64,000 nucleotides of DNA from CAXBDP01 sp041689935. Lineage in GTDB: Bacteria > Bacteroidota > Bacteroidia > Cytophagales > Cyclobacteriaceae. The notes beneath the pieces were generated by a model. The model saw nothing but the letters and a program-made list of their open reading frames with translations, did not search any database and was not told the DNA's origin. The translations under genes were made by a program, and so were the position numbers. Shown one piece after another: positions 55,319 to 63,475 of this stretch; position 1 is the stretch's first letter, and each line of letters starts with the position of its first letter. The DNA lies in the NCBI GenBank assembly GCA_041689935.1, contig JBDNFI010000017.1, positions 7,778-71,777 on the forward strand, written 5' to 3'.

Positions 55319-55326
55319 GCGGGAGG
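55319..55326 (+). repeat. GCGGGAGG octamer, intergenic copy
   Basis: The second of two intergenic copies, in the 289-base divergent region between mnhA and the DPP gene. It lies 145 bases before the DPP start and is too far from either start codon to be a ribosome binding site. Confidence 0.8.
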
Positions 55327-55470
55327 ATATAGAATTCTTGCTGGATAGAGGATTAGTGAAACCTTTCAAAATAGATATAACCCAACATATATCAAATCCA
55401 TTTGCCTCAATTCAAAAAAGGCTATTATCTTAGGATTCTCATTGACGTTCAATTAAACCTAAATATTCAA

Positions 55471-57618
55471 ATGCGCAGTAATAATTTCATAAAAGCAACA
55501 GCCCTATTTAGTTTTTGCTTTATCATTTTAGCAGGCAGCAGCCTACAAGCTCAATTCCAACGAGCTGGCTTTGCCGGTTGGCTCGACGACAATCATTATT
55601 TGGAGCGTCGGATGGAATCGGGTGAGCTCATTACTTATTCGGTAAATGTTGCTTCTGGCAATGGCGAAGTCTATGTAGGCTCGGCCAACCCGAGGCAAGA
55701 AGTGGTAGACGCACTGCCTGAGGGACATAGTCTAAGCAATACCGATCCATATACAGAAGGTTATGCAGATGTGATTCTGACAAAAGACAATAACCTATTC
55801 CATTTCACAAAGGCAACAGGCGCTATCAAGCAGCTCACCAATGATGCTTCTGAGGAGCGTAACCCAACTTTCTCGCCAGACGGAAAGAAGATTGCCTTTA
55901 CTCGTGCCAATGATTTGTACACGATAGACTTGGCAAGTGGCCAAGAAAAAAGACTTACTACGGATGGTACAGACTTAATTTATAATGGCTGGGCCTCCTG
56001 GGTATATTATGAAGAAATTCTAGGCCGTGGCTCTCGTTATCGTGCCTTTTGGTGGGCTCCAGATAGTGAGCAAATTGCCTATTTGCGGTTTGACGATGCG
56101 ACTGTTCCCATGTTTCCAATCTACCGCAGCGAAGGTACACACGGTGATTTAGAGCAAACTCGCTATCCAAAAGCAGGAGACCCAAACCCTGATGTGAAAT
56201 TGGGTGTAGTAAAAACCTCCAATGCACAAACCACTTGGATGGATATAGACTACACACTAGATCAATATATTGCTTGGCCGTTTTGGACAAAGGATTCTAG
56301 CAGCCTGCTATTTCAGATCCTCAATAGAGATCAAGACCATATAGTATTGTATATGGGCAACCCAAGCAATGGCGATAAAAAAGTAGTATACGAAGAAAAA
56401 CGACCTACTTGGGTTGAGTTTTTCACTGATATTTATTTCTTCGAAAATGAAAGTGGATTTATCCTCCGCTCTTATCGCAGCGATTGGGAAGACCTTTACT
56501 ATTACTCCATGGACGGTGAATTAATTGCCCGCCTTACAGACACTGATTGGAGAGTCAATAGCCTATCGAAAGTTTTAGAAAGTGATGGCAAGGCATTTTT
56601 CACCGGTCCAGGTGAAGTAAATACAGATAACCATCTCTACAGTGTAGACCTAGCTGGGAAAAATTTCAAGCAACTGACTTCAGGCAAAGGCAGCCACAGC
56701 ACAAGTATTTCTCCAAATGGAGCCTATTTCGTAGATACATACAGTCATATCAACCAAGCACCTATCACGAATCTGTATGATGCAGAAGGCAAACTTATCC
56801 GCACTATATACAAAGAAGAAACGCCTGACTATGACCCGACGAAGCATCACAAAGTAGAGATGTTTACCATCAAAACAGATGATGGTAAGTTTGATATGCC
56901 TGTCATTTGGGTTCTACCTGCGAATTTTGACGAGAATAAAAAATATCCGGTTGTGTTCTCCATTTATGGCGGGCCAGATTCCCAAGGAGTGCGCGACTCA
57001 TGGAGAGGATATGGCGGCACCAACCTTACCCAAATGGATATTATCCAATTTACAGTTGACCACAGAGCTTCTGGTAAATTTGGCAGAGAGGGATTAGACT
57101 ATATGCACAGAAGCCTTGGTAAATGGGAAATTGTAGATTATGTCACTTCTGTAGAATGGCTTCGTGAGCAACCATTTGTTGACCCAGCCAGAATGGGCAT
57201 TACGGGTGGTAGCTATGGCGGCTATATGAGTGCTTTGGCATTGACGCTTGCAGCAGATCATTTCACGCATGCCATTGCCAATTACTCCGTAACAGACTGG
57301 AGACTGTACGACAATGTGTATACCGAACGCTATATGGATACGCCCCAAGACAATGCTGAAGGCTATGACTATGGCTCAGTATTAAAGCATGTGGACAAAT
57401 TCAAAGGCAAATTATTGATTACCCACGGCTTGATGGACGATAATGTTCACATGCAGAATACAGTACAATTCCTAGAAGCGATGCAGCAAGAAGGGAAAGA
57501 CTTTGATGTGATGATTTACCCGAATGCTCGCCACGGATTCGGTGGAGCCTACGGTCGCCACCATGCCATGATGCGAGACAAGTTCTGGAATAAGCACTTC
57601 TTTGGGAAAGAGGAATAA
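55471..57618 (+). CDS. Dipeptidyl-peptidase IV family serine peptidase (S9B)
   Basis: A 715-residue exported peptidase that removes X-Pro or X-Ala dipeptides from peptide N-termini. A signal peptide (ALFSFCFIILAGSSLQAQ) is followed by an eight-bladed propeller domain (residues 60-460) with the amino-terminus-binding Glu pair in SWVYYEEILGRGSRY, and an alpha/beta hydrolase domain. The triad is Ser in TGGSYGGYMSAL, Asp in GLMDDNVHMQNT and His in NARHGFGG. The ATG at 55471 is chosen because it opens the signal peptide; the frame runs 23 codons further upstream. A hairpin terminator follows. Confidence 0.92.
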   Translation: MRSNNFIKATALFSFCFIILAGSSLQAQFQRAGFAGWLDDNHYLERRMESGELITYSVNVASGNGEVYVGSANPRQEVVDALPEGHSLSNTDPYTEGYADVILTKDNNLFHFTKATGAIKQLTNDASEERNPTFSPDGKKIAFTRANDLYTIDLASGQEKRLTTDGTDLIYNGWASWVYYEEILGRGSRYRAFWWAPDSEQIAYLRFDDATVPMFPIYRSEGTHGDLEQTRYPKAGDPNPDVKLGVVKTSNAQTTWMDIDYTLDQYIAWPFWTKDSSSLLFQILNRDQDHIVLYMGNPSNGDKKVVYEEKRPTWVEFFTDIYFFENESGFILRSYRSDWEDLYYYSMDGELIARLTDTDWRVNSLSKVLESDGKAFFTGPGEVNTDNHLYSVDLAGKNFKQLTSGKGSHSTSISPNGAYFVDTYSHINQAPITNLYDAEGKLIRTIYKEETPDYDPTKHHKVEMFTIKTDDGKFDMPVIWVLPANFDENKKYPVVFSIYGGPDSQGVRDSWRGYGGTNLTQMDIIQFTVDHRASGKFGREGLDYMHRSLGKWEIVDYVTSVEWLREQPFVDPARMGITGGSYGGYMSALALTLAADHFTHAIANYSVTDWRLYDNVYTERYMDTPQDNAEGYDYGSVLKHVDKFKGKLLITHGLMDDNVHMQNTVQFLEAMQQEGKDFDVMIYPNARHGFGGAYGRHHAMMRDKFWNKHFFGKEE

Positions 57619-57635
57619 GAAATTACACCATTCGG

Positions 57636-57670
57636 AAAAGCCGGTTCATTAATTTGAGTCGGCTTTTTTT
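57636..57670 (+). terminator. Hairpin terminator after the DPP gene
   Basis: AAAAGCCG (57636-57643) pairs with CGGCTTTT (57660-57667), followed by more T residues, 18 bases after the stop codon. Confidence 0.8.
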
Positions 57671-57769
57671 GTTTGAACTATCCTAACAAGGCAGGCAGGG
57701 ATTGGGGTGATTTTTTGATAGGCTTTTAAGCTAAATAAGGTCGCCAACAAAATCATAATGCTGTTTGTC

Positions 57770-57886
57770 TGAACTATGATTAGGGGTGATCTCTTGATGG
57801 ACTATGATTTCAATATTAGTCGCGTCCTGAAATAGGTTTACGAAAATAACCATAGTATTCTTTTAATCAATATAAACCATAGTTCA
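57770..57886. repeat. Short nested inverted-repeat element at the 3' end of the restriction gene
   Basis: TGAACTATG (57770-57778) is mirrored by CATAGTTCA (57878-57886) about 100 bases on, and inside it GGACTATGAT (from about 57798) is mirrored by ACCATAGTAT (from about 57849). A weaker relative (TTTGAACTATCC with GGGGTGAT nearby) lies at about 57673-57712. The pattern GAACTATGATT...GGACTATGATTT is one I associate with small non-coding repeats scattered in Bacteroidota. The right arm contains the stop codon of the restriction-modification gene. Confidence 0.6.
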
Positions 57887-59726
57887 TACACCCTCCACAA
57901 TCTTTATCTCCTCATCAGTCAATCCATAAAGCTCATAAACCAATTGGTCGATTTGGTTTTCTAATTCGGTGGTGTCGGCTGTGGGATTTTGTTTTTTAAC
58001 TTCAAGTATTTGATTAACAATCAACTCAATATCCGAATTGCTAGGTTTCACAATTGGCATTGTTTCAACATAAGCCTTAGACATAGAAAAATATCCACCT
58101 CGCATTTTGGAAACAATTGAATCAAAGTAAAATTTGGCAAGGCTTGAATTGAGTAAACCAAGCAAAAAATTATCGATAATCGGAATCATAAAAGTGGTTT
58201 TATTTAAGAAAACACCTTTATCAATAATGCAAAATTGATTATCCAAGGATGTCTCAGGCCAAACAATTTTCGATTTTTTAAATGCATCGTAATAATCACA
58301 GGCCCTTAACTCCCACCAAAAATCTCCTTGATCGGTTCTTTTTTCAGCTTGTTTTTTAAAGGGAGTAAGATGCCTTGCTATAGCAGGATAGGTAGTTTTG
58401 ATCCATTCCCAAGCTGGGTCAAGGTCCATATATCCATATCTTGGTGGCTCATGTACTGTGGAAATACGGTTTGGATCACTTTCGGGTAAATTTCTTTTGA
58501 TTGTAAAACCCTTAGGAAATAGGATCAAATACTTTTCAATTGCTGGGTTTTGATAGCGTTTTATATCCCTCCCGCCTAAAAATGGTTTTATAATTTCATT
58601 ACTTTTCGAGTCTGCTGAGATCAATTTGTCCCTTGTCGCTTTATCGATTATAAAAGCTTCATTTAAGCCTGTAAGTACTCCTCTATAAATTTTTCCATTA
58701 ACATAATCACCTAAAGGTTGACCTTTTGATTTTAATTTTAAGACCAATTTTTGGACATGACTTTCTGTAAGACTCCAATTATCGTCCTGCAAGCCCTCCA
58801 CCAAGACATCAATTTCATTTTCAGCAATATGTTGACTTAAACTATGCTCAAAAGCAAGTGTATTTACCGACAGGCCTTTGAAAATATTTAAGGCTTGGCT
58901 ATTCCTAGTTTGAATAATAATTGGATAGGTTGTAGCTTCTTCAAAAACAGGTAAATCACCAAAATCAATAATTCTTGTGAGCTCCCTGATCTTTAAATAT
59001 TGTCTTAGCTTTTTACCATAACTTGCCCTCATCCATTTATTTGGAATAATATAGGTAAAATCACCTTTCGCTTTCAACAATCGAATTCCTAATTCTACAA
59101 AATACACATAGATATCTGCAGTACCCATAAAAGTCTGAAAGGAAGACCTTAAATACTCCTTTATTTCAGAAAATGCTTCTTGCCTGATATACGGCGGGTT
59201 CCCAATCACTACATCAAAACCTATAAAATCGCCATCATCATTGAGCACCTCTGGAAATTCAAACCGCCATTCGAAAGCATTTTCAAAGATTCTGTTGCTT
59301 TTGATTTCTTCAATCTCTAGGCTAAGTTTTTCCAGTTCAACCTCGATTTTTTCCACCCGCTTTTTCCTGTCCTTTTTCCCTTTGGTCGATTCTTCAAAGA
59401 GTCCAGTCTGCATGGTGAGATTATACAGTTCTCCGCCAAGCTTTGCTTTACGTTTGAGTTTTGGGTCATTATTGGCAATTTCTGAGCGGAAATCCGATTT
59501 GATTTCCGCAATCAATCGCTCCATTTCTCGCTTCTCTTCTTTATTTTCCGCATTCCGGTATCTATCCACCGCAATCCTGTAGCCATCGATCGAGAACTTA
59601 CTCTTTTTCAGTGCTTGACTCAAGTCTGCATCAATAGCAAAACGGCTCACCAAAGAGTTTCCGCACTTGATATTGATATCAATATTTGGCAAAGTCTGCA
59701 ACTCCCTAAAACCACTCCCCATTTTC

Positions 59727-60045
59727 CTCCCCTCTTGAGAGGGGCTGGGGGTGTGTCTTCCCAAACTCATATCACTCCCCGCTTGAGAGGGGTCGGGGGT
59801 GTGTCTTCCCAAACTCATATCACTCCCCGCTTGAGAGGAGCCAGGGGTGTGTCTTCCTAAACTCATATCACTCCCCGCTTGAGAGAAGCCAGGGGTGTGT
59901 CTTCCTAAACTCATATCACTCCCCGCTTGAGAGGGGTCGGGGGTGTGTCTTCCTAAACTCATATCACTCCCCGCTTGAGAGGGGTCGCCGGTGTGTCTCC
60001 GTAAACTCATATCACTCCCCTCTTGAGAGGGGCTGGGGGTGTGTA
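59727..60045 (+). repeat. Tandem array 2: seven 48-bp units inside the methylase region
   Basis: Seven copies begin at 59727, 59775, 59823, 59871, 59919, 59967 and 60015, exactly 48 bases apart. The core is CTTGAGAG flanked by CCCC/GGGG, followed by GGGGGTGTGT and a spacer reading AAACTCATATCACT. The first and last copies have CCTCTTGAGAGG (palindromic); the five inner copies have CCGCTTGAGAGG. On the gene strand each unit encodes 16 residues (SQAGSDMSLGRHTPDP). It sits between LLKHAYY and the LPNIDINIKCGNSL block, a loop of the methylase. Orientation is opposite to array 1. Confidence 0.93.
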
Positions 60046-60489
60046 TATAATACGCATGTTTCAAAAGCTCAATCCACAACCTCAATCGACAAATCTTTAC
60101 CGAATTTGGATTGATATCCACGCCAAATAGACAATTTTCAATAATGGTTTGCTTTTCGTGGAAGAGCGTTTCCTGTATGCGTTGGCTTTCCTTGTTATTG
60201 GGAATATATTCAAATAATTCACCATCAACATCCGTTACAATGAGTTCATCATTCACTACTTCCACTTCATAACGATGCAATGATTTACCTTCTCTGTCCT
60301 CCAGAATCTTCAAATCATTTTTTACAGCAATAATCTCATTCAGGGCAGAAACAAGAAAATGACCCGAGCCAACCGCCGGATCACATATTTTAATGCTGTT
60401 TATTATTTCATTGGCTTTCTTTCTAGAAAACACCCGATTATCCCCGATCTGATCATATATATCATCTAATGTCGTAAAAGCAAAGCGCT

Positions 60490-60545
60490 CACTTGAGAGG
60501 GATTCCTCAAAGTCCCCTCTTGAGAGGGGATTTAGGGGTGTGTTC
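60490..60545 (+). repeat. Single and partial copies of the same repeat
   Basis: One full core CCCCTCTTGAGAGGGG at 60514-60529 followed by TTTAGGGGTGTGT, and a partial CTTGAGAGG at 60492-60500, 27 bases earlier. They encode NTPLNPLSRGDFEESLSSE on the gene strand and lie on the far side of the DUF559 domain from array 1, in inverted orientation to it. Confidence 0.85.
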
Positions 60546-60639
60546 TCTTCAATCACTCCAAGATCACTATTTGGCACTGGACTTTCGCCACTCAATAGAT
60601 TCAAAGGCGAATCTTCAAAAACCAAAGAAGAGAAATCGT

Positions 60640-61009
60640 TCTTTTCAAAAGACTTAACATACTTCCGTATCAGCTCTACAGTACTTTCCAACTGCTCAAG
60701 GACATCACCATCAACAAATCTTAAAACATTCAATCCTAACTCATTGAAGCGAGTTTCTTTTTCATAATCTTTTTTTTGAGTCTCCTTCCAATTGTGAGAA
60801 TCACCATCAATTTCTATTACCAATTTTAATTCGTGGCAAAAGAAATCGGCGATGTAATTATCTAAGGGCTTTTGCCTGTGAAAATCATATTTGCCTTCAA
60901 ATTTACCTTTCAACTCCTTCCAAAGGATGATTTCTGATTTGGTGCTTTCATTTCGGAGCTTGCGAGCAAGTTCTTTGAGTTTTGGGTTGTAGGGTATTAT
61001 ATGACGTTT
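60640..61009 (-). other. DUF559 (VSR-like) endonuclease domain embedded in the methylase gene
   Basis: About 123 residues beginning RHIIPYNPKLKELARKLRN and including STKSEIILWKELKGK, DFHRQKPLDNYIADFFC, LKLVIEIDGDSHN and LGLNVLRFVDGDVLEQL. This is a complete DUF559 domain, related to VSR-type nucleases with a PD-(D/E)xK core (Asp in IADFF, Glu-x-Asp in IEIDG). It normally forms a small protein of its own. Here it is in frame between array 1 and an inverted copy of the same repeat. Confidence 0.88.
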
Positions 61010-61035
61010 TGGGCCTAAGCTGGGTTTTCTGGTGG

Positions 61036-61642
61036 AGGAGGACACACTGTGGGAGGAGGACACACCCCCAGCCCCTCTCAAGAGGGGAGAAAGAGCATTG
61101 TTTGTGGTGCTATGGGAAGAGGACACACTGTGGGAGGAGGACACACCCCCAGCCCCTCTCAAGAGGGGAGTTTTGGGGTCGCCTTCGGCTGTACTTTGGG
61201 AAGAGGACACACCCCCGGCCCCTCTTAAGAGGGGAGAAAGAGCATTGTTTGTGGTGCTATGGGAAGCGGACACACTGTGGGAGGAGGACACACCCCCAGC
61301 CCCTCTCAAGAGGGGAGTTTTGGAGTCGCCTTCGGCTGTACTTTGGGAAGAGGACACACCCCCGGCCCCTCTCAAGAGGGGAGTTTTGGAGTCGCCTTCG
61401 GCTGTACTTTGGGAAGAGGACACACCCCCGGCCCCTCTCAAGAGGGGAGAAAGAGCATTGTTTGTGGTGCTATGGGAAGAGGACACACTGTGGGAAGAGG
61501 ACACACCCCCGGCCCCTCTCAAGAGGGGAGTTTTGGAGTCGCCTTCGGCCCCTTTCAAGAGGGGAGTTTTGGAGTGGCCTTGGGCACCTTTCAAGAGGGG
61601 AGTTTTGGGGTTGCCTTTGGCACCTTTCAAGAGGGGAGGAGG
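61036..61642 (-). repeat. Tandem array 1: ten repeat cores with 81-, 66- and 36-bp spacing
   Basis: Cores CCCCTCTCAAGAGGGG or close variants begin at 61072, 61153, 61219, 61300, 61366, 61432, 61513, 61549, 61585 and 61621. Spacings are 81, 66, 81, 66, 66, 81, 36, 36 and 36. Two unit types alternate: one with AGAAAGAGCATTGTTTGTGG after the core, the other with AGTTTTGGAGTCGCCTTCGG. On the gene strand they encode PLLRGAGGVSSSHSVSSSHS-type and PLLRGAGGVSSSQSTAEGDS-type units without a stop. All spacings are multiples of three. Confidence 0.95.
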
Positions 61643-61840
61643 AGTTATGGCTTCATTGAATTTTTGGATGACTGCTTTGCGTATGGTCTCACGGCACATA
61701 TACATGGTGATGAAGCCGGGAGTGAAGAATGAGCCGTCTTTGTAGCCGTTTATTTTCTCGAAAATCAATCCAAGTACAGATGCGTTGATAAGGGATTTGT
61801 TTTCCTCCTGAATTTCTTCGGCACCTTCGCTGCTGAAATC

Positions 61841-63199
61841 CTAGGCGTTCAGAAATTCGAACAGGTATTCCAGCGTTGATAATCTACCAGTTCTTTTCTT
61901 TCCTTGGTCATTTTTCAGCACTGTGGAAGGAATGATTGGAATGGTTTTATCATCTCTTAAATTGCTGATAAACAATGTAGAATATTCAATATCAGTTGGT
62001 TCAAAAAGGGAAGAATTGAGATAAGGTACTTGCTCAAAAATTTGTCTTACATCTTGATTTCTGTCTTCATACTTTCTTGCTAAAACTTGAAAGAATAAAC
62101 TATTGAGGTCATCATAACTTTTGATTTTATCCTGATTGAGAAATGAATACGTTTTGTCGCCTTTGTGATAAGTAATGAGTTGGGCTTCTAGCAATTTCAA
62201 GAACAAAATACGGTTTACCCAAGTGATAGTAAGTTCTAGCCCAACATTGAAAAATCGTTCTTGCTGTGAATTACCAAATTGGCTTGGCCGTTCCATACGA
62301 CTGATTTTATCTAAACTATCGAGCTGAATAATGGCATCTTCCAAAATGCTCCCTGAATTTCTCTCGCTTTCTTTATTCCGCCCAATTAGTTTTTTGCTTC
62401 CTTCCTTGGTTTCTGTCAAACCGATAATATGAAGCAACTCGCTGTAGAATCGCTTATCTAGGCTATTGCTATCATTGGTGAATGGGAGCTTTAGTAAATG
62501 CTCTGGCGAAAGCAATTTGAAAAGTGCAATCAGCTTATTATCATCTGCCTTATCATGATTGCGCAATGGCTTTTGATAATCCTGAATATTGAAATAGGCA
62601 AACTCTACTTCTGTTGTGATCTCTGCAATAAATGGTTCGGCAATTTGTTTGTAGAAAAAATCTGTTTTGGTACCAGCTAACCTCCCGCCTTCAAAGTCGC
62701 TAAATTGCTTAACAAGGTTTTTATTTTGGGCAAAAAGGCTGTCAAATATAGTAGCATCGAACACAAACCATTCATTGATATTGGTGATTACTAAGTGCTT
62801 TACCTCAAGATTCTTATGCGTAATTCTTTCTCGCAGGTAATAAAGCACCAATTCTTGAAAAGCCTTTGTGTTCAGCTTTTCGGTCGTTACCATTTCAGCT
62901 TTATTGGTCGGCTTTTTCGCTTCTATAATTACACCAACTGTGCTTTTGGCTTTGTCTCCATTATGGATTACTAGGTCGGTTTTGTCCTTAGTATTGATAA
63001 AGTGATTTGGTTCGTAGTAAGTATTCTTCAAAAAATCGATTAGCAGATTTTTATGGAATTCCTCAGAGCTAGTGTCATTAGTTCGATCAAGTAACTGGAT
63101 AAGGTTAGCCTTGAAACGCTCAATTTCAACCCTATTTGGTTTTACTTTTAAAAAGGCCTTGTTTAGCGCCTTTCTTGGTTTCAAACTACTTATTTTCAT
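61841..63199 (-). pseudogene. Type IIG restriction-modification protein, nuclease half, ended by in-frame TAG
   Basis: The N-terminal 452 residues of a single-chain restriction-methylation enzyme. A PD-(D/E)xK nuclease core is visible: Asp75 in TDLVIHNG and Glu93-x-Lys95 in VIIEAKKP. A helical linker region and then LSTLEYLFEFLNA follow, and the next codon is TAG (61841-61843). The same frame continues beyond with DFSSEGAEEI, and related enzymes, as I recall them, read straight through here with a Tyr (NAYDFSSEG). One base change from TAC or TAT to TAG would explain it. The start ATG at 63197-63199 gives MKISSLKPRKALNKAF. As it stands the enzyme is split, so it is probably inactive unless the stop is suppressed. 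Confidence 0.85.
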
Positions 63200-63475
63200 T
63201 TACTAGCTCGCTTATATTTTCAATCGGTTAATTTACATTTTTCTGTCGATAATTTGCCTGTGAAGTGGAAAAAAAAGTGAATTTGGTGGTTTGAGCCTTA
63301 TCTTGTATTTCAGCAAAACAAGGAGGCGCCTACACCCGAAATTTATTTGTTAGATTTTAAATTAGAAAAAAACAGTTGAACTCTATTACACTTTACCATC
63401 CTTGAAATGACTTGCAACTATTTAAAGATAACTAAAACCAAATCTTCCTTAAATTTGATTTCTAAACTTCACTAA

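Larger units (their letters stand above)
57884..61840 (-). pseudogene. Type IIG restriction-modification protein, methylase half, with embedded repeats and DUF559 domain
   Basis: This part follows the in-frame TAG at 61841-61843 and continues the same frame as the N-terminal half. It reads DFSSEGAEEIQ, INASVLGLIFEKINGYKDG, then two ancestral blocks separated by an insert. After the insert come the N6-adenine methylase motif I DPAVGSGHFL and motif IV NPPY in VVIGNPPYIRQEAF (near 59190), then a target-recognition region ending KIVEGV. Inserted in frame are repeat array 1 (61036-61642), a DUF559 nuclease domain (60640-61009), single repeat copies (60490-60529) and array 2 (59727-60045). Without readthrough, translation would need an internal start such as TTG 61768. 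Whether it is made is unknown. Confidence 0.8.

Noticed and set aside
59727..61642. CRISPR-like arrays
   Set aside because: Units are near-identical throughout with no unique spacers, periods differ (48, 66, 81, 36), and they are translated in frame inside a gene. There are no cas genes.
60982..61745. Three long plus-strand open frames (157-237 codons) across array 1
   Set aside because: They exist because the repeat units have no stops in several frames and spacings are multiples of three. They encode only repeat sequence, while the minus strand carries recognisable DUF559 and methylase domains.
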